From JALOLV01 sp046295175 (lineage in GTDB: Bacteria > Bacteroidota > Bacteroidia > Cytophagales > Spirosomataceae), in assembly GCA_046295175.1 (NCBI GenBank), contig JBKBNY010000008.1, forward strand, positions 226,100 through 290,099: 64,000 bases of DNA, in the 5' to 3' direction. Position 1 is the first letter of the stretch. Each line of letters begins with the position of its first letter. This document shows, one piece after another, positions 23,021 to 31,535 of the stretch. The notes beneath the pieces were generated by a model that searched no databases, had not been told where the DNA came from, and saw only the letters and a program-made list of their open reading frames with translations. A program made the translations under genes and the position numbers.

Positions 23021-24424
23021 TTACTTTGGCAAATATACATCAAAAATCGCACCTTGATTCGGTTGGCTTTCAGCTTTGATGATTCCGCCGTGATTTACCA
23101 CCACACGTTTACAAATTGCCAAACCAATTCCCGTACCTTCGTATTCGTTTCGACCGTGTAATCGCTGAAAAATCACAAAAATCCGCTCGGCGTATTCGGG
23201 CTCAAAACCGATTCCATTATCCTTAAATCGCAAATGATAAAACATATTTTCTTTTCGTAATCCGTCGATTCCATCAATCTCTTCGCCACTTACTTCTTCG
23301 CAAAGTACCTCAATCTTCGGCTTTTCGTCGGTTTTAGAAAACTTCAACGAATTCGACACAAGATTATAAAACAACTGCTTAATCTGTACTTTGTAGGCAC
23401 TTATCGTGGGCAAAGGCTCGCTCACGACCTCGGCTTTTTTCTCATCAATCGAAAGCGATAGGTCGGTTTTGACTTCATCCAAAATCGTCGTCAAATCCAC
23501 CACTTCTTTCTCTTGGTGCGTATTCTTAACCATCCTCGAAAAAATCAACAAATCGTCTATCAAAACCTGCATTCGCTGTGCCGATTTTGCAATTTTATCG
23601 AGCGATTCTTGCCCATCATTTGGCAAGTTTTCACGGTGTTTTTTCAATAATCTATCGCTAAATGCCCTGATTTTCCGCAAAGGTTCTTGCAAATCGTGCG
23701 ACGCCACGTAAGCAAATTGTTCGAGTTCGGAATTCGACCGACTCAATTCATTCAGGTTATTTTCGAGGGCTTTCTGGAGATTAATACGGTTGCGTAACTC
23801 TCGAAACAAAAACCCAAACGATAACATCAACAAAAATCCCGAACCTACCGAGAGCATCAAAATATAATTGGGTAGGCGTTTATCGCTCGTGATTTTGAGC
23901 GAATACTTTTTTTCGAGCAGGCTCTTTTCAGTTTGTTGAAATTTACTGATTACCTCTCTAATTCTATCCATTTTTTCTTTGCCCAATTCGAGCCTGTCTA
24001 AGCCCACCAATTCTTTGTTTCGGGTCTTTTGGCGGTCGTCTTCCATGATTTGGATTTTCTCAGCCACAAGTTTTTTCAGGACATTCAATCGCTGAATCTG
24101 AGACGGATTACCCTCGACCAATTTCTCTAATTCATTGAGCGTATTGCCCACGGCTCGGTAAGCATCAAAATACGGATACAGATACGCATAGCGTTTGGTA
24201 AGCAAGTACCCACGCTGGCCTGTCTCCATGTCTTTCATGTGCGACATCAGCATTTCGCCATTTATCATAACTTGATAATTGCGTTCGATATCCGACATAT
24301 ACTGCGAAGTACGCCTTATTTGCAAATAAGAAATAACCGAAAGCACCGCCAGCAGGATTATCGAAACAACGAAGGTTCCGATTACGTATTTAAGAGGACG
24401 ACTCAGATTTTGGAGAATGTTCAT
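23021..24424 (-). CDS. CHASE3-domain sensor histidine kinase
   Basis: 467 residues. A first membrane helix (about 15-33) and a second (about 180-200) flank a helical extracytoplasmic CHASE3 sensor with the typical GQRGYLLT motif. A coiled linker follows, then HisKA with FAYVASHDLQEPLRKI (phospho-His in SHDLQEP) and HATPase with NLVSNSLKFSK, DNGIGFEPEYAERIFVIFQRLHG and GTGIGLAICKRV. It is the only kinase in the unit with two stand-alone receivers. The stimulus is unknown. Confidence 0.92.
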   Translation of the reverse strand: MNILQNLSRPLKYVIGTFVVSIILLAVLSVISYLQIRRTSQYMSDIERNYQVMINGEMLMSHMKDMETGQRGYLLTKRYAYLYPYFDAYRAVGNTLNELEKLVEGNPSQIQRLNVLKKLVAEKIQIMEDDRQKTRNKELVGLDRLELGKEKMDRIREVISKFQQTEKSLLEKKYSLKITSDKRLPNYILMLSVGSGFLLMLSFGFLFRELRNRINLQKALENNLNELSRSNSELEQFAYVASHDLQEPLRKIRAFSDRLLKKHRENLPNDGQESLDKIAKSAQRMQVLIDDLLIFSRMVKNTHQEKEVVDLTTILDEVKTDLSLSIDEKKAEVVSEPLPTISAYKVQIKQLFYNLVSNSLKFSKTDEKPKIEVLCEEVSGEEIDGIDGLRKENMFYHLRFKDNGIGFEPEYAERIFVIFQRLHGRNEYEGTGIGLAICKRVVVNHGGIIKAESQPNQGAIFDVYLPK

Positions 24425-24425
24425 T

Positions 24426-24508
24426 TTTTTCTACACTTTTCCTTAGTACGTAGAGTTTTTTCTACAAATTGGGCAACATTTTCTACTAATTTTTGTTTAA
24501 TGTAGAAA
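24426..24508. promoter_or_regulatory. Repeated TTTTCTAC motifs before the kinase gene
   Basis: TTTTTCTACA occurs just before the kinase ATG and again at about 24457-24466, with ATTTTCTACT near 24478-24486 and the inverted form TGTAGAAA at 24501-24508. Four copies in 85 bp suggest a binding-site array, although AT-rich sequence makes chance repeats more likely. Confidence 0.3.
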
Positions 24509-24569
24509 GATATTCCTATTAAAATACTTGTGCAAGTAAGTGGAATAGAAATTTAGTCAGAATCACTAA

Positions 24570-25005
24570 TACATTGTAAACTAAGTTACTTTAAGTTTTC
24601 GAGTCCCCCCTCCCCATTGTTGGGACTACTGTGTACCCACAAGTATCTGAATATAATCTCCCCCTTTTTCAAGGGGGAGTACCTCAAAAAACACAAGAAA
24701 AATGTGTTTTTTGAGGGGAGGGGGTAAAACATTGGCGTCAAAATTTGGATTCAAATGGTCTTTAACCTCGTTTTTACCCCTCCGTCCGACTATCGTCAGG
24801 ACACCTCCCCTCGAAAATGAGGGGAGGAGATTTTTTGACACAACTTGTGGGTACACAGTAGTTGTTGGGGAGGGATAAAGGGAGGGGTCAAAAGGTTTAT
24901 TTTACCTAAAATGTCTCTATTTTAACCTCACCCTTCCTTTCCCTCTCCAATCGGAGAGGGAGGGACACGATAACTGAATATCATACAAACTTAGTTTACA
25001 ATGTA
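24570..25005. mobile_element. Outer MITE-like palindromic element (interrupted)
   Basis: 18-bp perfect terminal inverted repeats, TACATTGTAAACTAAGTT at 24570-24587 and its complement at 24988-25005, flanked by CTAA on both sides as a possible 4-bp target duplication. It encodes no transposase. Its interior has C/G-rich stems (CCCTCTCC-aatc-GGAGAGGG near 24950). Without the inner element it would be about 190 bp. Confidence 0.5.
24625..24862. mobile_element. Inner MITE-like element with 19-bp perfect inverted ends
   Basis: ACTACTGTGTACCCACAAG at 24625-24643 and its exact complement at 24844-24862, flanked by direct repeats TGTTGGG (24618-24624 and 24863-24869), a plausible 7-bp target duplication. 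Inside are three further hairpins, e.g. CCTCCCCTC/GAGGGGAGG. Removing it with one repeat restores a hairpin CCCTCCCC-attgtt-GGGGAGGG, so it seems to have inserted in that loop. The 76-codon minus ORF inside is not a credible gene. Confidence 0.6.
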
Positions 25006-25170
25006 CTAATAAAAGCCTAACCCAATTTATAGCTATCAATTAGTTTATGTTATTCGTTAATGGTTAATCGTTAATATAATACTGATAATCAGATAATTAT
25101 GATTTCCAATTAACAAACGGTTCGCCGTTGCGATAACTATTTTCTATTAACCACTTTTTAACAAATAGCC

Positions 25171-26607
25171 ATGCTGCAATTTTCTCAGACACAAAAACAA
25201 ACCCTGAAAATTGCTCCTTCACAGATTCAGTTGTTGAATTTTTTTCATTTGACAACGCTCGAACTGGAGGATTATGTTCGGCATGAATTAGAAGATAATC
25301 CACTATTAGAAGAATCGGCCGAGAGCAAAGACGAATGGGAAGACGAAAGGAGTACCAAAACCGATAAAAACGACCGCACCCAAGACTACATGGATTGGGA
25401 TGAGTTTTCGGGTGATGATATTCCGGATTACAAAACACGTATCAATAATTATAGCGACGACGACGAGTTTTACACGCCGCAGATTGCCCAGCAGACCGAT
25501 TGGAGAGCCGATGTAAAAGAGCAGTTGCATCTTTTGCTCAAGACCGAAAGGCAAATCTTTTTGGCCGATTTTATTGTCGATTTGCTGAATGACGATGGGT
25601 ATTTGACCTACACCATCGAGAATATCGCCAACGATGTTTCGTTTAAGCACAATGTCTATGTAAAAGATGAAGAGATAGCAGAGGTTGTTGCCTTACTAAA
25701 AAAACTCTCGCCTGCGGGCATCGGTACAAAAAACCTGCAAGAGAGTCTGGCGATTCAGCTTAAACGCAAATACGACGCTGGCGAAGGAGCCGAAGACGAA
25801 ATGGACTGGGCAATGCAGATTGTGGGGCGTTATTTTGAAGAAATGACCAGCCGCAACTATGACCGAATCATGCGTCAGCTTAAAATTTCGCCCGAGCAGC
25901 TCCGCAATGTTTTGGCAATCATCGCGACGTTATCGCCGAAACCAATCACCGAAGACGCTTCGCAGTCGATGGCAGCCAAAGAAACCATTGTGCCAGACTA
26001 CATCGTCAATTACTCCAACGGCATTTTTGAGATTAGCCTAAACAATGGCCGAATCCCGCCGCTGAAAGTAAATCAAGGTTTTTCGGAAACCCTCGGAACC
26101 ACCAAAGACAAAAAGGCAAATCAGTACATACAGAGCAAAGTCAGTGCCGCCAATTGGTTGATAGATGCGATTCGCCAGCGTGAAAACACCATGACCAAAA
26201 CCATGCGGGTAATCGTGAGTTTGCAACAGGAGTATTTCAAAACGGGTGAATTACGCCACCTCAAACCCATGACCCTCAAAGACATCGCCGACCGAATCCA
26301 GATGGATATTTCAACTGTTTCGAGGGTAACGAGCGGTAAATACGCACAAACCCCATTTGGCAATATCAACCTCAAATCGTTGTTTACGGGTGGGGTTGTC
26401 AATGAACAAGGCGAAGAGGTATCGAACCGTGAAGTACAGAATCTTTTGGCCGAAATCATCGAAAATGAAGATAAAAAGAAGCCATTTAATGATTCTGAAT
26501 TGGTCGAATTGCTCAACCAAAAAGGCTTTTCGATTGCTCGGCGAACCGTTGCTAAATACCGTGAGCAGTTAGGTATCGAGAATGCCAGTTTCAGAAAAGC
26601 ACTTTAA
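25171..26607 (+). CDS. rpoN: RNA polymerase sigma-54 factor RpoN
   Basis: 478 residues. The N-terminal region I is Gln/Leu-rich (MLQFSQTQKQTLKIAPSQIQLLNFF, LTTLELEDYVRHELEDNPLLEE), followed by an acidic region II, a core-binding domain with LSPAGIGTKNLQESLAIQL, and a DNA-binding domain with MTLKDIADRIQMDISTVSRVT and a C-terminal RpoN box of the form ARRTVAKYREQLGI. It directs polymerase to -24/-12 promoters and needs an AAA+ activator, which is encoded next. A long imperfect inverted repeat starts right after its stop codon. Confidence 0.95.
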   Translation: MLQFSQTQKQTLKIAPSQIQLLNFFHLTTLELEDYVRHELEDNPLLEESAESKDEWEDERSTKTDKNDRTQDYMDWDEFSGDDIPDYKTRINNYSDDDEFYTPQIAQQTDWRADVKEQLHLLLKTERQIFLADFIVDLLNDDGYLTYTIENIANDVSFKHNVYVKDEEIAEVVALLKKLSPAGIGTKNLQESLAIQLKRKYDAGEGAEDEMDWAMQIVGRYFEEMTSRNYDRIMRQLKISPEQLRNVLAIIATLSPKPITEDASQSMAAKETIVPDYIVNYSNGIFEISLNNGRIPPLKVNQGFSETLGTTKDKKANQYIQSKVSAANWLIDAIRQRENTMTKTMRVIVSLQQEYFKTGELRHLKPMTLKDIADRIQMDISTVSRVTSGKYAQTPFGNINLKSLFTGGVVNEQGEEVSNREVQNLLAEIIENEDKKKPFNDSELVELLNQKGFSIARRTVAKYREQLGIENASFRKAL

Positions 26608-26715
26608 TTGTAGAATGAATCGAATGCTCCGAATTTTTCGAATGTGCTTTTAGAATACTGATTATCGCAAATTATTCGTCATTCGAAAAACTCGAATAAT
26701 TCGATGTAATTACAA
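26608..26715. repeat. Long imperfect inverted repeat after rpoN
   Basis: Arms 26608-26644 and 26680-26715 (about 36 bp each) share TTGTA, ATCGAAT and TTTTTCGAATG with their complements, giving a large hairpin with about 35 nt in the loop. It begins at the base after the rpoN TAA. It could be a MITE-like insertion or a stabilising structure between rpoN and the activator gene. Confidence 0.6.
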
Positions 26716-26773
26716 TTTGTAACCCAAATTCTAAAAATTAGATTTAAAACAAATACCCCTAAAAATAATTAAA

Positions 26774-28228
26774 ATGCAAAGAATCTTAATCATAGACGAC
26801 GAAATCGACATTTGTCTGCTACTCAAGCGGTTCTTGAATCGAAACGGCTACGATGTTGCCATTGCCCACACGGGCAAAGATGGCATCAAAGCCCTCAACG
26901 ATTTTGTTCCCGATGCCGTCATGTGCGATTTCAAGCTGGGCGATATGAGCGGCGAAGAAATATTGGTAACCATCAAGAGCCGTTTTCCGAGCGTTCCTGT
27001 TATCATCATCACGGGGTATTCGGATATTAAAATTGCCGTTGCGGTGATGAAAGCAGGGGCTTTCGATTACGTGACGAAGCCGCTCGTTCCCGAAGAGATT
27101 CTCCTGACCATCAAAAAAGCCCTCAGCCAAGAAAATACAGCAGGTAGCAAGCAAGAAGAACTTTCAGAAGAGCAAATCAGCGACGAAACAAAGGCATCGA
27201 AGCCTAAGTATAAACCAAGCCAGCAGAGTTATATCCTCGGCGAAGGCCCCGAATCTAAAAACCTTTATCGCCAAGTAGATTTGGTAGCACCGACCAATTA
27301 CAGCGTCATTATTTACGGAGAAAGTGGCTCGGGCAAAGAAGCGGTGGCTCTCGAAATACACAAACGAAGCAAAAGAGCCAATGCTCCTTTTGTGGCGATG
27401 GACTGCGGAGCAATCTCGAAAGAATTAGCAGCCAGCGAACTCTACGGACACGAAAAAGGGTCATTCACGGGTGCTTTAAATCAGAAAATTGGGCATTTTG
27501 AGATGGCCAATGGCGGCACTTTGTTTCTGGATGAAGTCGCCAATCTACCCTACGATGTTCAGATTTCTTTACTGAGGGTTGTGCAAGAAAGACGATTTAG
27601 ACGTCTGGGTGGCAATAAAGAGATTGAGGTAGATGTTCGAATCATTGTGGCATCAAACGAACGCCTGCTCGATGCCGCCCGAAAAGGTAAATTCAGAGAA
27701 GACTTGTTTCACCGTTTCAACGAATTCAGCCTCGACCTTCCGCCACTTCGAGAACGCAAGATGGATATTCCTAATTTTGCACAATTCTTTTTAGATAAAA
27801 CCAATGCCGAGCTGGGCAAAGAAATCAAAGGATTTAGCCCCGAAGTAATGGAAATTTTCTTGAATTATGCTTGGTATGGCAACCTCCGAGAGATGCGAAA
27901 TGTAGTCAAAAGAGCCACCTTGTTATCCGACGGCCCATTGATTGAAACCAAAGCCTTGCCATTCGAGATTATCAATCACGCTAAAATCTTGGCTTTTGAT
28001 GAGCCAACGGTCGAAATACCTGTATCTATCCCAAAAATAGAGCCAGTTGAAGCCCCGCAAACAAGCGAGCCGGGCAAACCAAACCTCAAAAAAGTAAGCA
28101 ACGAAGCCGAATATGAGTTGATTTTGGAGGTTTTGCAGCAAACCCGATTTAATAAAAGTAAAGCCGCCGAGATTTTGGGGATTGACCGCAAAACGCTTTA
28201 CAATAAAATGAAAAACTTTGAGCTGTAA
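26774..28228 (+). CDS. Sigma-54-dependent response regulator (NtrC family)
   Basis: 484 residues in three parts. The receiver (about 1-120) has IIDDEID, the phospho-Asp in MCDFKLGD and Lys in VTKPL. The AAA+ domain (about 150-390) has Walker A GESGSGKE, the sigma-54 contact loop GSFTGA, Walker B GGTLFLDE and the arginine-bearing FREDLFHRFNEF. A Fis-type helix-turn-helix closes the protein (NKSKAAEILGIDRKTLYNKMK). It activates RpoN promoters after phosphorylation. Position between rpoN and a REC-kinase, with 2 bp to the latter, makes the three a likely regulatory set. Confidence 0.94.
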   Translation: MQRILIIDDEIDICLLLKRFLNRNGYDVAIAHTGKDGIKALNDFVPDAVMCDFKLGDMSGEEILVTIKSRFPSVPVIIITGYSDIKIAVAVMKAGAFDYVTKPLVPEEILLTIKKALSQENTAGSKQEELSEEQISDETKASKPKYKPSQQSYILGEGPESKNLYRQVDLVAPTNYSVIIYGESGSGKEAVALEIHKRSKRANAPFVAMDCGAISKELAASELYGHEKGSFTGALNQKIGHFEMANGGTLFLDEVANLPYDVQISLLRVVQERRFRRLGGNKEIEVDVRIIVASNERLLDAARKGKFREDLFHRFNEFSLDLPPLRERKMDIPNFAQFFLDKTNAELGKEIKGFSPEVMEIFLNYAWYGNLREMRNVVKRATLLSDGPLIETKALPFEIINHAKILAFDEPTVEIPVSIPKIEPVEAPQTSEPGKPNLKKVSNEAEYELILEVLQQTRFNKSKAAEILGIDRKTLYNKMKNFEL

Positions 28229-28230
28229 TC

Positions 28231-29337
28231 ATGAATCTACCATTTCCTAATCCGATAAAAGTTCTTTTGGTGGATGACGACGACGATGATTACTTCTTGA
28301 TGAATGATTATTTGCAGGATATTCGTCATCTCAAATTTGAGGTTGAGTGGGCAAGTACATTTCAAGAAGGCATCAGCAAGATTGATTCGGCGACCGAATA
28401 CGACATCTATTTTTTTGATTATCTGCTCGGAGTCAAGACGGGCCTCGACCTGCTTCAACACGCTTTGGCCAAAGGAGTAGATTCGCCAATAATTTTATTG
28501 ACAGGCAAAGGCGATAACAAAATAGACGAAAAAGCCTTGCAGATTGGAGCGATGGATTACCTCGTAAAAGGAGAAATCGACCCCGAAAAACTCGACCGAA
28601 GCATCAGGTATGCCCTTAGCCGTACAAACGCCCATCGGTCGGCATTAGCAGCCCAACGAAAGGCACAGCAAGAAGCACTTTTGGCCGAAAAATCGGCAGC
28701 GACAACTCGCCTGATTCGTACACTGGCACATGAAGTCCGGAATCCGCTGACCAATATCAATTTATCAATCGAGCAACTCGAAAGCGAGCTTCCAGACGAT
28801 GATTTAAAGTTATTTACGGATATTATTCGTAGAAATAGCCGCCGAATCAACGATTTAATTACGACACTTCTGAATACTTCCCGCCCTGCCGAAATTCAGC
28901 TTGCCGAGACCTCGATTCAACAAATTTTGGAGCAAACCCTTGCCGAGGCCTCCGACCGTATCAAGCTAAAAGGCATTACCCTTACCAAAGATTTAAGCGA
29001 AGACAAGATTTTTCTGCTCGATACATCGCAGATGAAAATTGCTTTGTTGAATCTAATCGTCAATGCCATCGAAGCGATGGAACCATCGGTAGGAAAACTC
29101 AGCATTTCGACAAATTCGCAAGGCAATAAATACAAAATCATTATCGCCGACAACGGCTGCGGCATCAGCAAAGAGAATCTAAATCGCCTTTTTGAGCCTT
29201 ATTTTACCTCAAAACCTACCGGAATGGGGCTTGGTTTGGCAGCTACGCTGAGTATCTTGCAAGCACACAATGCTCATATCGAAGTACAATCAGAATTGGG
29301 CAAAGGAACTACTTTTGTGATTACTTTTAGTTTTTGA
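28231..29337 (+). CDS. Hybrid receiver-histidine kinase, cytoplasmic
   Basis: 368 residues, no membrane segment. An N-terminal receiver (about 8-130, VLLVDDDDDDYF, FFDYLLGVKTG, LTGKGDN, LVKGEI) precedes HisKA with LIRTLAHEVRNPLTNINLSIEQL (phospho-His in AHEVRNP) and HATPase with NLIVNAIEAM, DNGCGISKENLNRLFEPYFTSKPTGMGLGLA. The NtrB-like catalytic half suggests it phosphorylates the NtrC-type protein encoded 2 bp upstream, with its own receiver taking input from another kinase. This is inference from order. Confidence 0.92.
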   Translation: MNLPFPNPIKVLLVDDDDDDYFLMNDYLQDIRHLKFEVEWASTFQEGISKIDSATEYDIYFFDYLLGVKTGLDLLQHALAKGVDSPIILLTGKGDNKIDEKALQIGAMDYLVKGEIDPEKLDRSIRYALSRTNAHRSALAAQRKAQQEALLAEKSAATTRLIRTLAHEVRNPLTNINLSIEQLESELPDDDLKLFTDIIRRNSRRINDLITTLLNTSRPAEIQLAETSIQQILEQTLAEASDRIKLKGITLTKDLSEDKIFLLDTSQMKIALLNLIVNAIEAMEPSVGKLSISTNSQGNKYKIIIADNGCGISKENLNRLFEPYFTSKPTGMGLGLAATLSILQAHNAHIEVQSELGKGTTFVITFSF

Positions 29338-29365
29338 ATTAAAAGGCAAATCTGACTATAACCCA

Positions 29366-29401
29366 TAAAAAATGGCAGCCCTTACGAGCTACCATTTTTT
29401 A
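29366..29401. terminator. Bidirectional terminator between convergent genes
   Basis: A 10-bp stem TAAAAAATGG/CCATTTTTTA with an inner AGC/GCT pair in the loop; T runs on both strands. It lies between the hybrid kinase (plus) and the GNAT gene (minus). Confidence 0.8.
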
Positions 29402-29434
29402 TGATTTATTCGATTTTTCCTTTGATTACCTCGA

Positions 29435-30169
29435 TTACGCCACTAATTCCGTTTCTCTTCTGTAGGCTTCGAGTTTTTTTTTGAGGCGTTCTTCTCTACG
29501 AAGCAAGATGCGTTGTTTGAAGCTCATCCATCTTTCGTATAGTTTCGATTCTTTCAAGAAATCCCATTTTTCGGGTTCTTTGATTTCTTCTTTATGGTTT
29601 TTATTTTCTTCTGGGTCAAAAAGCATACCCGTACAGAGGCAATGCTTGCGGTTTGTACGAGTCAAAACATCGTAGTTTACGCAGCTTTTGCAGCCTTTCC
29701 AGAACTCTTCGTCGGCTGGTAGCTCACTTAATGTTGTCGGCTGATAACCCAAGTCGGAGTTAATCTTCATGACCGCCAAACTCGTGGTCAAGCCAATGAT
29801 TTTGGCATTAGGATATTTGTATCTCGAAAGCTCAAATGCCTTCTGTTTGATGCGTGTCGCAATACCGCTTTTGCGGTGAGCAGGGCTGACAATCAAACCT
29901 GAGTTAGCCACAAATTTGCCGTGTTCCCACGTTTCTATGTAGCAAAAGCCAACCCATTCGCCTTTTTTCGTAAGGGCGATGATTGCCTTACCTTCGGCCA
30001 TCTTCTCACGCAGATAATCGGGTGAGCGTTTGGCAATACCTGTGCCACGTGCTTTGGCACTTTCAGCCATTTCTTCACAAATAGTTTCGGCCAAGAAAAA
30101 ATGGCTATCGTTGGCTATCTGAACAATATATTGGTCGTCGGGAGTGGTGTCTATCGTACTCATCGTCAT
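29435..30169 (-). CDS. GNAT family N-acetyltransferase with Cys-rich segment
   Basis: 244 residues. The acetyl-CoA site is in the first 160 residues: FVANSGLIVSPAHRKSGIATRIKQKAFEL matches the Q/RxxGxG/A loop. After it comes a cysteine cluster, WKGCKSCVNYDVLTRTNRKHCLC, then a charged C-terminal helix. The pattern resembles GNAT proteins placed beside arginine biosynthesis genes in Bacteroidota, where they are thought to acylate glutamate, but no arg genes are here, so substrate remains open. It is monocistronic. An ATG two codons downstream (MSTID) is an equally good start. Confidence 0.8.
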   Translation of the reverse strand: MTMSTIDTTPDDQYIVQIANDSHFFLAETICEEMAESAKARGTGIAKRSPDYLREKMAEGKAIIALTKKGEWVGFCYIETWEHGKFVANSGLIVSPAHRKSGIATRIKQKAFELSRYKYPNAKIIGLTTSLAVMKINSDLGYQPTTLSELPADEEFWKGCKSCVNYDVLTRTNRKHCLCTGMLFDPEENKNHKEEIKEPEKWDFLKESKLYERWMSFKQRILLRREERLKKKLEAYRRETELVA

Positions 30170-30536
30170 TTATTGGGCGTTTTACCGCAATCGGAGACGT
30201 TGCTTATCCGTCTGGTTTTTTAAAATGAAAAAACTGAAAAAAGATAGAATTATTGCTTTGTCTATCGACAAAAGGAGATTATTTAGATTGACCTTTCGTA
30301 CCTAAACGGGCGGTTGTCAATCCATCGGACTTCCGGCCATCGGATTTCGATAGTCGAGCCGCTAAATGGGGTGATATGTAATGTAGTACTGAGCATGTAT
30401 TTCTAATGCGGTACAAATATGTTTGATTCTGTGAATATCTCCAAAAGAATCATCATTTTTTTGTACTGTGTTAGATAAACGAAAGGACTTAAGGTTTAGT
30501 TCGAGTTGAAGAAAAAATATTTTATAAGTCTCTCAA
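30170..30536. other. Gap between TIGR02757 gene and GNAT gene
   Basis: No gene seen. It contains a short tandem repeat at 30322-30350 (CCATCGGACTTCCGG then CCATCGGATTTCGA). The GNAT promoter should be here, but no convincing TAnnTTTG box was found. Confidence 0.4.
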
Positions 30537-31310
30537 TCACTCAAAATACTTCTCTACACCAAGCCCAAAGAGTGCGAAATCGTATTTTACGGGGTCGGCA
30601 GGGTCGAGGGTTTTGAGGTTTTGGGTGAGTTCGGTGGCGGTTGTCCAGTCTGTTTGTTGGCGTTGGATTAAGCCTAACTTACGTCCTACCCTATCTACAT
30701 GAACATCGCAAGGGCAAACGAGTTGCGAAGGTAAAATCCTATTCCAGATTCCGAAATCTACACCTCGGTCGTCTTTCCGAACCATCCATCGCAAAAACAT
30801 ATTGATTCGTTTGCAGGTAGAATTCCGAGCGGGTGTTGCGATGTGTTTTCGGGTACGTCCGGGGTAATCTTCGATACTAAAAAAATATTCTTGAAAATTA
30901 ATCAATCCAGCTTTAACATCCTGATTTTCAACCGAGTGGTTGATAATAAAGGCGTCTTCGAGCGAGTCGAACTTGGCGTAATGATTCTTGAAAAATTCTA
31001 TAAAATACAGTGTATCGGTGGCGTTGAAGGTACGGTGCTTGAAAGCCAAGAAGCGTTTTAGGTCAGACTCTTGGTGGTTTTTGATGAAATCGAACGGAGA
31101 TTTATCCATCAATTCGACCAATTCGTTGCATTTATTGATAATCGTTTTGCGTTGCCCCCAAGCGAGTGTGGCAGCAAAAAAACCCATGATTTCGATGTCT
31201 TGCTTTCGGGAGAATTGGTGCGGAATACTAATTGGGTCGTCGGGAATAAAATTGGGCTGGTTGAATTGCTCGTATTTGGCGTCAAGTAAGTCAATGATTT
31301 GTTGATTCAT
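30537..31310 (-). CDS. TIGR02757 family protein (DUF2400)
   Basis: 257 residues. It starts MNQQIIDLLDAKYEQFN and contains DDPISIPHQFSRKQDIEIMGFFAATLAWGQRKTIINK, KHRTFNATD, CKRINMFLRWMVRKDDRGVDFGIW and LVCPCDVHVDRVGRKLGL, all typical of this family, which is distantly like helix-hairpin-helix DNA glycosylases. It is widespread in Bacteroidota with no proven function. A small membrane protein gene lies 29 bp upstream on the same strand. Confidence 0.88.
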   Translation of the reverse strand: MNQQIIDLLDAKYEQFNQPNFIPDDPISIPHQFSRKQDIEIMGFFAATLAWGQRKTIINKCNELVELMDKSPFDFIKNHQESDLKRFLAFKHRTFNATDTLYFIEFFKNHYAKFDSLEDAFIINHSVENQDVKAGLINFQEYFFSIEDYPGRTRKHIATPARNSTCKRINMFLRWMVRKDDRGVDFGIWNRILPSQLVCPCDVHVDRVGRKLGLIQRQQTDWTTATELTQNLKTLDPADPVKYDFALFGLGVEKYFE

Positions 31311-31339
31311 CTTAAAGGATACCGATTCACAAAACCGTT

Positions 31340-31495
31340 TTACAGATTTTTACGAGGAACTAACTTGGTCAGGAGGAATACGACAATTCTCGAAAAAAAT
31401 GAAAAAACCGATAAAATAGCCGTAAATAGCAGCGAAAATGCCGTTATGAACGGGTATAAAATCGTAAAAGCGATATTCCAAAGTATTTTTTTCAT
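31340..31495 (-). CDS. Small hydrophobic membrane protein, 51 residues
   Basis: The minus strand encodes MKKILWNIAFTILYPFITAF and continues with LLFTAILSVFSFFSRIVVFLLTK to a basic end VPRKNL and TAA. Almost the whole chain is hydrophobic, enough for one long or two short membrane helices. It fits tightly between the LysM gene (40 bp upstream) and the TIGR02757 gene (29 bp downstream), in the same direction, which supports a real gene. No family recognised. Confidence 0.6.
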   Translation of the reverse strand: MKKILWNIAFTILYPFITAFSLLFTAILSVFSFFSRIVVFLLTKLVPRKNL

Positions 31496-31535
31496 GCTGT
31501 AAATTGTAATTTGCAAATCAACAATCGAGATTGAT

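Noticed and set aside
24626..24856. 76-codon minus ORF inside the inner palindromic element
   Set aside because: It is fully made of inverted-repeat DNA and reads as Pro/Gly/Lys-rich low-complexity sequence; no start signal or homology seen.
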